Source: Acidobacteriota bacterium (lineage in GTDB: Bacteria; Acidobacteriota; Terriglobia; Bryobacterales; Bryobacteraceae). From it: DNA of 62,846 bases. The translations under genes and the position numbers were made by a program. The notes below the pieces were generated by a model that worked only from the letters and a program-made list of their open reading frames with translations, did not search any database and was not told the DNA's origin. Positions 26,929 through 34,861 of this stretch are shown here, in pieces (position 1 is the first letter of the stretch; each line of letters starts with the position of its first letter). The stretch lies in contig JAEZIJ010000147.1 of the NCBI GenBank assembly GCA_023436715.1, positions 1 through 62,846 on the forward strand, written 5' to 3'.

Positions 26929-27738
26929 CTATTCCTTCATCTCGGGCGGGATCGGAAGCGTCACCTTTCCGGTTGCCGCCCACTCCGCTCCGCGCGTGAA
27001 CGTCACGACGAACGCTGGAGTGCTGACCGCCGGGCCGTCGTGGCCGAGCACGGTCACGAAAATCCTACCCTGCCCGAAGCCGGTGGTCCACAGCATCGGC
27101 TGGTTCAGGCCCGCGCCCGGAATCGGCTGCCGCGTCTTGCCGGCATAGAGCGAGTGTTCGTCATAGGCGGTCGCGAGCACCTGGTAGGTCCCGGTGGGCT
27201 GCCACTTCAGGTTGGCGTACAGCTCGTCCTTCGGTTGCGGGAAGGACTTCTTCAGGCCCTTCGTGATCGGGTGGTCGGAATCCTTGATCTCCACGGTGAA
27301 ATCGTGCGACGCGGAGTGGTGGCCGAAGTTGGGCCGCCAGTTTCCGCCGCTCATTTTCTCGTAGTCTTCCCAACCCTCGAACGCCGCAACCGAGAAATGG
27401 TAGATGACCAGCCCCTTCCCCGACCGCACGTAGTTGAGCAGGGCGGTATCGGCGCGTTCGCCCCAGCGGAGTTCCGGCTTGCGGCCTCCGTAGTAGTTCA
27501 GGATGACGAGGTCGTAGGGCGCCAGCGTCTCCGGTCCCGCGCCGCGGAATTCTTCGGTAACGCGGACCTCAAACCGTCCGGTGTCTTCGAGCGCCTTGCG
27601 AAGCGGCGCTTCAACGCCGCGCCAGTCGTGGCCGTTCTGGCCGGTAATGATGAGTGCCTGGAGCTTGGGTTGCTGCTGAGCCGCCGCAAAAGTGAACAGG
27701 CCCGCGGCGAGCAGGCCGAGCGTGATTCTTACCTTCAA
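26929..27738 (-). CDS. Exported ThuA-like domain protein
   Basis: A protein of 269 residues. A signal peptide (KVRITLGLLAAGLFTFAAA) precedes a ThuA/glutamine-amidotransferase-like domain with ALIITGQNGHDWR, YDLVILNYYGG, GKGLVIYHF and FGHHSASHDF. ThuA-like proteins are linked to disaccharide and trehalose use, but the chemistry is not settled. The start is TTG at 27738, placed by the GGGAGGA ribosome binding site (27742-27748) and the signal peptide; a longer frame to 27792 lacks both. It is convergent with the creatininase-like gene (stops two bases apart). Confidence 0.85.
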   Translation of the reverse strand: MKVRITLGLLAAGLFTFAAAQQQPKLQALIITGQNGHDWRGVEAPLRKALEDTGRFEVRVTEEFRGAGPETLAPYDLVILNYYGGRKPELRWGERADTALLNYVRSGKGLVIYHFSVAAFEGWEDYEKMSGGNWRPNFGHHSASHDFTVEIKDSDHPITKGLKKSFPQPKDELYANLKWQPTGTYQVLATAYDEHSLYAGKTRQPIPGAGLNQPMLWTTGFGQGRIFVTVLGHDGPAVSTPAFVVTFTRGAEWAATGKVTLPIPPEMKE

Positions 27739-27836
27739 GTTGTCCTCCCGTTGAATGCCGATTATATCAATGCCGCCCGGCGAGTTCCGCAAGAAATGTC
27801 AAGCGAAAGTCCGGGCACGCACATACAATTCAGGTG

Positions 27837-28700
27837 ATGGGCGCGCGGAACAGTACGGTGGAATCATACCAGGAGCGCGTGCAGCGCGTACTGGTGCATA
27901 TTGAGAACAATCTCGACGGCCCGCTGCCGCTCCAGGAACTGGCAAGGGTGGCCTGCTTTTCGCCGTACCACTTCCACAGGATTTTTTGCGGGATGGTGGG
28001 TGAATCCGTCAAGGAGCATGTGCGCAGGCTGCGTCTGGAGCGGGCAGCGCGGCGGCTGAAGTTCACCGCCGAGCCCGTCACCGGCATCGCGCTCGATTCC
28101 GGTTATCAGACGCCGGAATCGTTTACGCGTGCCTTTCAGGCCATGTTCGGAGAGACGCCGTCAGGGTTCCGGGAAAGCTCCCGCGAGTTCAGCCTGCCCA
28201 GGGTGGAGCGTCCGGCCGGGCCTCCGCTTGAAGTCCGGCTGCGGCGGTTCGGACCGGTGCGCGCCGCCTTCTTCCGGCACGTGGGGCCGTACGACGAGGT
28301 AGGCATAGCGTGGGGGAAGTTGATGTCGTGGGCTGGACGGCGCGGCCTGCTCGGGCCGCCCATGACGACGTTCGGCATCCTGCACGACGACCCGGACATC
28401 ACCCCGCCGGAGACTCTGCGCTGCGATGCGGCGATCAAGGTGGACAGCACCGTCGCGCCCGGCGGCGAACTCGGCGTACAGGAGTTGCCGGAGCTGGAGT
28501 ATGCCGCCGCAATCCATCGCGGACCCTATTCGAAACTGAGTGAAACGTACGCGCGCCTCGCCGGGGAGTGGCTTCCCGCCAGCGGCCGGGAACCGCTCAC
28601 AGCGCCCGCGCTCGAGTTCTACCGGAACTCGCCCTTCAACACGCAGCCCGAAGATCTCGTGACCGAAATCAATCTGCCGCTCGCACCAAAAGAAGACTAA
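27837..28700 (+). CDS. AraC-family regulator with C-terminal GyrI-like effector domain
   Basis: A protein of 287 residues. The N-terminal AraC/XylS double helix-turn-helix (about residues 8-105) has LQELARVACFSPYHFHRIF and a second helix pair with ALDSGYQTPESFTRAFQAMFG. The GyrI/SOUL-like domain (about 125-285) would bind a small molecule. The order HTH then GyrI is that of Rob- and SAV2435-type regulators of drug or stress response. TACAAT (27824-27829) lies seven bases before this ATG; a GTG three bases upstream is also in frame. The next gene encodes a free GyrI-like protein four bases later, so the two form an operon. Confidence 0.9.
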   Translation: MGARNSTVESYQERVQRVLVHIENNLDGPLPLQELARVACFSPYHFHRIFCGMVGESVKEHVRRLRLERAARRLKFTAEPVTGIALDSGYQTPESFTRAFQAMFGETPSGFRESSREFSLPRVERPAGPPLEVRLRRFGPVRAAFFRHVGPYDEVGIAWGKLMSWAGRRGLLGPPMTTFGILHDDPDITPPETLRCDAAIKVDSTVAPGGELGVQELPELEYAAAIHRGPYSKLSETYARLAGEWLPASGREPLTAPALEFYRNSPFNTQPEDLVTEINLPLAPKED

Positions 28701-28704
28701 ACCA

Positions 28705-29298
28705 ATGCCAGTTGCCGAGAAAATCGACCTCTACAAATTGCATAAGCCGGAGTACGTTACGCCGAAACAGCCGGCCTTCGTGGACGTGAAGACTGCGCGC
28801 TATCTCGCCGTCGAGGGACAGGGCAAGCCCGGAAGCGAGTTGTTCCAGGCCCAAGTCGGGGCGCTGTACGGCGCGGCATACACCATCAAAATGACCGGGA
28901 AATCCGCCGGGCGCGGAGACTTCAAGGTGTGCGCCCTCGAAGGCCTGTACTCCGATATCGATCATGAGAAGCACACGATGAAATGGAAACTGCTCATCCG
29001 CGTGCCGGATTTCGTCACCGAGCGCGATCTCTTGGAGGCGGTCACTGCCTTGATGAAAAAGGGAAAGGGCGGCGAAGCCGGCAACGTCCGCATCGAGACC
29101 CTGAAGGAGGGCACGTGCGTTCAGGCGCTCCATGTCGGTCCATACGACGAGGAAGCGGCCACAATGGCGCGCATGGAGGCGTTTGCGAAGGAAAACGGGC
29201 GCGTATTGGGCAGCCCGCACCACGAAATCTACCTGTCTGACCCGCGGCGTGTCCCGCCGGAACGTCTCCGCACAATATTGCGATTTCCGTTGGTATGA
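28705..29298 (+). CDS. GyrI-like domain protein
   Basis: A protein of 197 residues. It has the GyrI-like small-molecule-binding pattern: FVDVKTARYLAVEGQGKPG at the start, a central EGLYSDID segment and the C-terminal ALHVGPYDEE and GSPHHEIYLSDPRRVPPE. Such proteins bind or hydrolyse hydrophobic drug-like ligands. It starts four bases after the AraC/GyrI regulator, which is probably its controller. No promoter of its own is seen. Confidence 0.87.
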   Translation: MPVAEKIDLYKLHKPEYVTPKQPAFVDVKTARYLAVEGQGKPGSELFQAQVGALYGAAYTIKMTGKSAGRGDFKVCALEGLYSDIDHEKHTMKWKLLIRVPDFVTERDLLEAVTALMKKGKGGEAGNVRIETLKEGTCVQALHVGPYDEEAATMARMEAFAKENGRVLGSPHHEIYLSDPRRVPPERLRTILRFPLV

Positions 29299-29315
29299 AG
29301 TGTGACGGGTCCAGA

Positions 29316-29395
29316 AACTAAGAAGCCCCAGGCTGGGCGCCTGAGGCTTCACTCAGAGGGGCTGGCGACAGGCTGGGCCCCGTCGCCGGGATGCT
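29316..29395 (-). ncRNA. Candidate small RNA with two hairpins and an intrinsic terminator
   Basis: Read on the minus strand, a promoter (29430-29402) is followed by about 80 bases with two strong stems. The first pairs CTGGCGAC (29362-29369) with GTCGCCGG (29382-29389). The second pairs GAAGCC/GGCTTC and CAGGC/GCCTG (29322-29350) and is followed on the minus strand by TTAGTTTCT. The same ten-base sequence, GCCCAGCCTG on the RNA strand, occurs in each hairpin. No protein frame with a ribosome binding site fits. I cannot match it to a named RNA family. Confidence 0.5.
29322..29350 (-). terminator. Intrinsic terminator of the candidate small RNA
   Basis: An 11-base-pair stem with one mismatch closes a five-base loop and is followed on the minus strand by a T-rich stretch (29321-29313). 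On the plus strand no T-tract follows, so the orientation is minus. Confidence 0.55.
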
Positions 29396-29401
29396 ATGTT
29401 G

Positions 29402-29430
29402 TGTATAGCTTTGAGTAAAATATAACACAA
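29402..29430 (-). promoter_or_regulatory. Promoter of the candidate small RNA
   Basis: On the minus strand TTGTGT (29430-29425) and TATACA (29407-29402) are separated by exactly 17 bases, in an otherwise rare AT-rich patch. The same patch read on the plus strand offers TTGTGT-16-TATAAC, so it could be bidirectional. Confidence 0.45.
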
Positions 29431-29491
29431 TCCGGCCTTGATGTCTGAAAAAGAAGCAAAAAAATTTTCTTAACCAGCGTTCGACGGCAAC

Positions 29492-29515
29492 GGCACCCCT
29501 CATTGGCGGGGTGCC
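29492..29515. other. Hairpin upstream of glmS
   Basis: GGCACCCC (29492-29499) pairs perfectly with GGGGTGCC (29508-29515) around an eight-base loop. It lies upstream of the likely glmS transcription start. The conserved core of the glmS ribozyme was not recognised here. Confidence 0.4.
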
Positions 29516-29550
29516 GGCACTTTCGGCCTCGCAGAGCGAAACCCTCTGGA

Positions 29551-29556
29551 TACAAT
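29551..29556 (+). promoter_or_regulatory. -10 hexamer of glmS
   Basis: TACAAT ends six bases before the glmS ATG, so transcription would begin at or next to the start codon. No Shine-Dalgarno sequence is present. Confidence 0.5.
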
Positions 29557-29562
29557 AGAATT

Positions 29563-31419
29563 ATGTGTGGGATTGTGGGCTACATCGGGAGCCGCCGGGC
29601 AGTACCTATCATTCTCGACGGATTACGCCGGCTGGAATATCGGGGTTACGACTCCGCGGGACTGGCGGTTTATTGCGAGGAAGACAGCCCGCTTGCCATC
29701 CGCCGCGCGTCCGGCAAGCTCCGGAGCCTCGAAGAAGCCCTGCGCCTGGACCCCGTCGATGGGGCGTACGGCATCGGTCACACACGCTGGGCCACGCACG
29801 GCCGTCCGACAGAGGAAAACGCGCATCCGCACCGGGACTGCAAGGGCGACATTGTCGTCGTCCACAACGGCATCATTGAAAACTACATTCCGGTCAAGCA
29901 TAAACTCCTTGCTGAAGGACACGAGTTCCGCACGGAAACCGACACCGAGGTGATCGCCCACCTCATCGAGAAGTACTTCGAGGGCAACCTGGAAGACGCC
30001 GTCCGGATGGCTGCGCGAGAGTTGACCGGCCTGTTCGCACTGGCCGTAATTTCGCGGCTCGACCCGAACAAGATAGTCGCAGTGCGCTCCGGACCTCCAG
30101 CCGTGATCGGTCTGGGGGACGGCGAGTATTTCATCGCCTCCGACGTGCCGGCTATCCTGAGCCACACGCGCGACATGCTGTTCCTCGCGGATGGTGACAT
30201 CGCCACGCTTACGTCGGACGGCGTACGATTGAGCGATTTCGACGGCCGCCCGGTTAAGCGTCCTGTTTCGCACATCCTATGGGACCCCATCATGGCGGAA
30301 AAGGGCGGCTATAAGCACTTCATGCTCAAGGAGATATACGAGCAGCCCCGGGCCGTGCGCGATACCATCATAGGGCGAGTGGGGCAGGAATCCGGCCGCA
30401 TTTTCCTGGATGAAATGGACATACAGCCCAAGGATTTCAGGGGGTTTCGCCGGATCCGCGTGGTGGCCTGCGGCACGAGCTGGCACGCCGCGCTCACGGG
30501 GAGTTTCATCCTCGAAAACCTGGCGCGTTTGCCGGTCGAGGTGGACTACAGCAGCGAGTTTCGCTACCGGGACCCCATTCTCTCGCCCGAGGTGCTCACG
30601 ATCCTGGTTTCGCAATCGGGCGAGACGGCCGACACGCTGGCCGCCCAGCGGGAGGCCCACCGGAAGGGGTCAAAGACCATCTCGATCTGCAACGTGATCG
30701 GGTCCATGGTGACGCGGGAGGCGAACGGCACGATTCTGACTCACGCGGGGCCGGAAATCGGCGTGGCTTCCACAAAGACGTTCACCGCGCAGCTCACGGC
30801 CATGTTCATCCTTGGCATGTACCTCGGCCAGGCCCGCGGCGCCCTGGATGACGAGGCCTCCCGTTACTTCGCTCAGGAACTGCTGAAGATACCGGCCAAG
30901 CTGGAAGCGGTACTCTCCAAGGACGCCGTGTATCAAGAGCTGGCGAAGAAGCTCTTCGACTCCACGGATTTTCTATTCCTCGGCCGCAGCGTTCACTTCC
31001 CCATCGCGCTCGAAGGCGCCCTGAAGCTGAAGGAAATCTCGTACATACATGCGGAGGGCTACCCGGCCGGCGAAATGAAGCATGGCCCCAACGCCCTGAT
31101 TGACGACAACCTGCCGGTGGTGGTCATCGCGACGCACGATCCCTCGAACGAGCACAGCCGCCTTCTCTACGAAAAAACGCTGTCGAATATTGAAGAAGTC
31201 AAGGCTCGGGAAGGGCTCGTGATAGCGCTGGTCAGCGACGAAGACCCGGCGGTCCGGAAACTGGCCGATCTGGTCGTCGAGATCCCGGCGGCGCCGGACC
31301 TGCTGCTGCCGATCCTCGAGGTGGTTCCGCTGCAATTGCTTGCTTATCACATCGCGGTGAGGCGCGGGTGCGACGTCGATCAGCCCCGCAACCTCGCCAA
31401 GAGCGTGACGGTGGAATAG
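29563..31419 (+). CDS. glmS: Glutamine-fructose-6-phosphate aminotransferase (isomerizing)
   Basis: A protein of 618 residues. The N-terminal glutaminase domain begins MCGIVGYIG, whose Cys2 becomes the catalytic N-terminal cysteine; RRLEYRGYDSAG and HTRWATHGRP follow. Two SIS isomerase domains contain VVACGTSWHAAL, VSQSGETADTLAA and AEGYPAGEMKHGPNALI, and the end DQPRNLAKSVTVE is the family terminus. It makes glucosamine-6-phosphate for peptidoglycan and lipopolysaccharide. The ATG at 29563 is fixed by the required MCG; the longer frame is rejected. yjbQ follows after two bases. Confidence 0.97.
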   Translation: MCGIVGYIGSRRAVPIILDGLRRLEYRGYDSAGLAVYCEEDSPLAIRRASGKLRSLEEALRLDPVDGAYGIGHTRWATHGRPTEENAHPHRDCKGDIVVVHNGIIENYIPVKHKLLAEGHEFRTETDTEVIAHLIEKYFEGNLEDAVRMAARELTGLFALAVISRLDPNKIVAVRSGPPAVIGLGDGEYFIASDVPAILSHTRDMLFLADGDIATLTSDGVRLSDFDGRPVKRPVSHILWDPIMAEKGGYKHFMLKEIYEQPRAVRDTIIGRVGQESGRIFLDEMDIQPKDFRGFRRIRVVACGTSWHAALTGSFILENLARLPVEVDYSSEFRYRDPILSPEVLTILVSQSGETADTLAAQREAHRKGSKTISICNVIGSMVTREANGTILTHAGPEIGVASTKTFTAQLTAMFILGMYLGQARGALDDEASRYFAQELLKIPAKLEAVLSKDAVYQELAKKLFDSTDFLFLGRSVHFPIALEGALKLKEISYIHAEGYPAGEMKHGPNALIDDNLPVVVIATHDPSNEHSRLLYEKTLSNIEEVKAREGLVIALVSDEDPAVRKLADLVVEIPAAPDLLLPILEVVPLQLLAYHIAVRRGCDVDQPRNLAKSVTVE

Positions 31420-31421
31420 CC

Positions 31422-31841
31422 GTGCGCCAGGCCGCTCATCGGTTCCGCGTCGAGACGCGGGGCCAGGGTCTGTACGAAATCACCGATGCGATCGCTTCCT
31501 GGGTGGCCGCCCAGAAGGTGCGCACCGGCCTCGCGACCGTCTTCGTTCAACACACCTCCGCATCGCTCGTGCTGCAGGAAAACGCCGATCCGGATGTCGT
31601 TCGCGACCTGAAAGATTTCTTCGCGCGGCTGGCGCCGGAGGACGACCCGGCGTACCGCCACACAATCGAGGGTTCGGACGACATGCCCGCCCACATCAAG
31701 GCCGCCCTGACCTTGACCCAGGTTGCGGTCCCCGTTCTCGAAGGCCGCCTCGCGCTGGGGACCTGGCAGGGAATTTACCTTTTCGAGCACCGCTCGCGTC
31801 CGCACAGCCGGTCGATCGTGCTTCACCTTCTCGGCGAGTAG
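31422..31841 (+). CDS. yjbQ: YjbQ/UPF0047 family protein
   Basis: A protein of 139 residues. Family motifs are GLYEITDAI, VFVQHTSASLVLQENADPDV, TIEGSDDMPAHIKAAL and LGTWQGIYLFEHR. These proteins have weak thiamine-phosphate-synthase activity in E. coli, and their true role is unclear. The start is GTG at 31422, two bases after the glmS stop, so it is probably translated from the glmS message. Confidence 0.9.
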   Translation: MRQAAHRFRVETRGQGLYEITDAIASWVAAQKVRTGLATVFVQHTSASLVLQENADPDVVRDLKDFFARLAPEDDPAYRHTIEGSDDMPAHIKAALTLTQVAVPVLEGRLALGTWQGIYLFEHRSRPHSRSIVLHLLGE

Positions 31842-31872
31842 TGGTACTCTTGCTCCGAGAAGGTCGCCACAC

Positions 31873-32829
31873 ATGAGCATCTCCCGGCGGGAGTTTATCG
31901 AGACTACGACCCTGGGCGGGCTGGCGCTGCCTGCGTTTGCCGCCCCAACTCCAATACCAACGCGGATTCTGGGGCGCACCGGCGCCCGCGTCAGCATACT
32001 CGCGTTCGGATCGGGCAGCCGCTTCCTCGCCTACACCGAAGAGAAGGGCACAGAGGCCCTGAACCGCGCGATCGACCTCGGGATCACCTACGTCGATACG
32101 GCGCAGGACTACGGCAAAGGCGAGAGCGAGAGGCGCGTGGGAATGGTCATGAAGACGCGCCGCAAGGAAGTGTTCCTCGCTACCAAGGTCACCGTGCGAA
32201 AGTACGACGACGCCATGCGCAGCGTGGAAGACAGCCTGAAGCGGCTCCAGACCGATCACGTCGATCTGCTGCACATACACAACCTGACCGATGAGGCGGA
32301 CCTGACCGCCGCCGAGGCGGGCGCGCTCCAGGTGCTCTACAAGATGCGCGAGCAGAAAGTCGCCCGGGCCATCGGCGTCACTTCGCACAGCGACCCGGCC
32401 GTGCTCAAAACCGCGATCGAGCGGCACGATTTCGATTGCACGCAGATGGCGCTGAACGCCGCGCTTGCGGGCAACCGGGGCAACCCGGACGGCACGATCT
32501 GGAACCGTAACCCTTCCATCAGCTTCCAGTCGGTGGCGCTCCCGGTCGCGAAACGGAAGAACATGGGTGTGATTGCGATGAAGGTGTTCGCCCAGGAGAA
32601 GTTGCTCGGCGAAGCGCCCGTCGAGAAACTGCTGCTCTACTCGATGTCGCTGCCCGTCACCGCAGCCGTGGTGGGCATGCCGAAGCTCGAACACATCGAG
32701 GCGAATATCCGAACCGCGAAGACCTTCAAACCGCTCGCGGAAGCCGAGATGCGCGAGCTCTCGCAGACGATCTCCGGCCGGCACAAGATGGCGCTGGACC
32801 GGTTCTTCTCGCGGCACATCGACTGCTGA
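31873..32829 (+). CDS. Aldo/keto reductase with Tat leader
   Basis: A protein of 318 residues. MSISRREFIETTTLGGLALPAFAA is a classical twin-arginine leader. The AKR domain follows: ILGRTGARVSILAFG, the catalytic pair in YVDTAQDYGKGE, ATKVTV, and HVDLLHIHNL. The usual C-terminal cofactor region is present but short. Tat export of a folded, NADPH-bound reductase is predicted; the substrate is unknown. The gene starts 31 bases after yjbQ, without a clear Shine-Dalgarno sequence. Confidence 0.9.
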   Translation: MSISRREFIETTTLGGLALPAFAAPTPIPTRILGRTGARVSILAFGSGSRFLAYTEEKGTEALNRAIDLGITYVDTAQDYGKGESERRVGMVMKTRRKEVFLATKVTVRKYDDAMRSVEDSLKRLQTDHVDLLHIHNLTDEADLTAAEAGALQVLYKMREQKVARAIGVTSHSDPAVLKTAIERHDFDCTQMALNAALAGNRGNPDGTIWNRNPSISFQSVALPVAKRKNMGVIAMKVFAQEKLLGEAPVEKLLLYSMSLPVTAAVVGMPKLEHIEANIRTAKTFKPLAEAEMRELSQTISGRHKMALDRFFSRHIDC

Positions 32830-32887
32830 TGAAACAGCCGGCCCGGACGCCTGTTCCACCTCGGCTGCTATCCTGAAAACAGGCACA

Positions 32888-34861
32888 ATGAACGAACGTT
32901 ATGGATGGCTGGTGCCCGCGGCGCCGCGGCGGGCACCAAGTGTGCACGAGATGCGCAGTGAGGCGCGCACGATGCGCGAGGCAGCCGCCCGTTGTGTCCG
33001 GCTCGCCGGCGAAACCCTGATTGCGCGGCAGGAGACCGAGGGCTACTGGCGCGGAGACCTGCTGGGCGATGTATCGCTCGAAGCCGATTACATCCTGACG
33101 CAGCTCTGGCTCTATCAACCCGACGACGCGGGGAACTGGAATCCGCCGACGAAGGCGCGCGTCGACAAAGCGTGCCAGCAGATACTCAAGCACCAGATGC
33201 CGGACGGCGGCTTCTGGATTTTCCCGAACGGTCCCGCCAACGTCAACACAAGTGCAAAATGCTACGCCGCGCTGCTCATCGCGGGGCACAGTCCCGACGA
33301 GGAGCCGCTGCGGCGCGCGCGGAATCGCGTGCTCGAACTCGGCGGGTTGCAGGAGTGCAACAGTTACACCAAATTGAACCTCAGCATGTTCGGCCTGTTT
33401 CCGCGGCGGTACGTGCCCACCGTTCCGCCCGAACTGGTGATGGTTCCAGGCGGTACCTTGCCGGGGGGCATCCTCTACGAGATGGCCTCGTGGACGCGAG
33501 CGATTCTGGTGCCGCTCTCGATCGTTCAGTCGGTGGGGGGAGTACGGCGCGCCCCGGCGGGCGTCACCGTCGAGGATCTGTACGTTCCCGGCAAGAAACT
33601 GCTGCTGCCGACACGGGACCGGGTGCTCTCGCCGGTTTTCCACCAGGTTGACCGGCTGCTGAAGCTTTGGGAGCGGCGCGGTCACAAGGACCTGCGCATC
33701 GGCGCGGTGCGTGCGGCCGAGCGATGGGTTATCGAGCACACGCGCAATTCCGATGGGCTGGGCGCCATCTACCCGGCGATGCAGTATACGGTCATGGCTC
33801 TCGATGCGCTTGGCTACGAACGCGACCATCCGGACTTCGTCGAGGCGCTGCGGCAGTTCGACGGCCTGCTGACCGAAAAGGACGGCGAACTCTACTTCCA
33901 GCCCTGCTTCTCGCCCGTCTGGGACACGGCTTACGCTATGTTCTGTATCGGTGAAAGCGGCAGGAGCGGAGACGAGTCGCTGGTGAAAGGCGCCGATTGG
34001 CTCATCGAGAAAGAGATTCGCCGCCGCGGCGATTGGAGCTTCAAGCGCCCGCGCCTTGAACCCTCGGGTTGGGCATTCGAATTCAACAACGACCACTATC
34101 CGGACATTGACGACACGGCGATGGTCCTGCTGGGGCTGGAGCACGCCCGCGGTTCGGACCCCGAACGGCAGGCCGCCTGCGAACGGCGCGCCATCGAGTG
34201 GTTGCGCGGCATGCAGTCTCGCGACGGCGGATGGGCTGCGTTCGATGCCGACAACGACTGGGGCCTGCTCAACCGCGTTCCATTCGCCGACCACAACGCC
34301 ATGCTCGACCCGACCTGCCCGGACATTACGGGCCGCGTGCTCGAATGCCTCTCACGACGGGGCATCCCCGCCGACGACCAATGCATACAGCGCGGTGTCG
34401 CCTATCTGCTCGGCACGCAGGAAGCGAATGGCAGTTGGTATGGACGCTGGGGCGTGAATTACACATACGGCACGTTCCTGGCGCTCCGGGGCCTTCGCGC
34501 CGCCGGAATCCATGAGGACTATGCGGCGATTCAGAAGGCCGCGCAGTGGGTCCAATCGGTGCAGAACCCGGACGGCGGATGGGGCGAGAGCTGCCTGAGT
34601 TACGTCACCGGGCGTTACGAAGCGGCGCCGAGCACGCCATCGCAAACGGCATGGGCGCTGCTGGCGCTCGCAGCCACGAACCAGAAGGGATGCCGCGCGG
34701 CCACACGGGGCGTCGCGCACCTGATCGAGACGCAAAAGGACGACGGCTCGTGGCCTGAGGAACTCGCAACGGGAACCGGCTTTCCTAACGTGTTCTACAT
34801 GCGGTACACGCTGTACCGCCATTACTTCCCGATGCTGGCGCTCGGCTGCTACAAAGCCTGA
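32888..34861 (+). CDS. shc: Squalene-hopene cyclase
   Basis: A protein of 657 residues, full family length. Several QW-type repeats are visible (QMPDGGFWIF, SRDGGWAAFD, QNPDGGWGES, QKDDGSWPEE). The catalytic DIDDTAM motif (Asp406-Asp409) protonates squalene; AMQYTVMALDALG and CFSPVWDTAYA are further family blocks. It is a monotopic inner-membrane enzyme producing hopene for hopanoids. TATCCT lies 13 bases before the ATG and no Shine-Dalgarno sequence is seen. No other hopanoid genes (hpn) are adjacent. It is convergent with the DNA ligase gene; the 3' ends overlap by 13 bases. Confidence 0.95.
   Translation: MNERYGWLVPAAPRRAPSVHEMRSEARTMREAAARCVRLAGETLIARQETEGYWRGDLLGDVSLEADYILTQLWLYQPDDAGNWNPPTKARVDKACQQILKHQMPDGGFWIFPNGPANVNTSAKCYAALLIAGHSPDEEPLRRARNRVLELGGLQECNSYTKLNLSMFGLFPRRYVPTVPPELVMVPGGTLPGGILYEMASWTRAILVPLSIVQSVGGVRRAPAGVTVEDLYVPGKKLLLPTRDRVLSPVFHQVDRLLKLWERRGHKDLRIGAVRAAERWVIEHTRNSDGLGAIYPAMQYTVMALDALGYERDHPDFVEALRQFDGLLTEKDGELYFQPCFSPVWDTAYAMFCIGESGRSGDESLVKGADWLIEKEIRRRGDWSFKRPRLEPSGWAFEFNNDHYPDIDDTAMVLLGLEHARGSDPERQAACERRAIEWLRGMQSRDGGWAAFDADNDWGLLNRVPFADHNAMLDPTCPDITGRVLECLSRRGIPADDQCIQRGVAYLLGTQEANGSWYGRWGVNYTYGTFLALRGLRAAGIHEDYAAIQKAAQWVQSVQNPDGGWGESCLSYVTGRYEAAPSTPSQTAWALLALAATNQKGCRAATRGVAHLIETQKDDGSWPEELATGTGFPNVFYMRYTLYRHYFPMLALGCYKA

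Noticed and set aside
29318..29503. A 61-codon minus-strand frame over the candidate small RNA
   Set aside because: No ribosome binding site and no family resemblance; the promoter, hairpin and terminator arrangement explains the segment better.
29400..29562. glmS ribozyme or riboswitch upstream of glmS
   Set aside because: The conserved ribozyme core was not recognised and the best -10 lies six bases before the ATG, leaving no leader.
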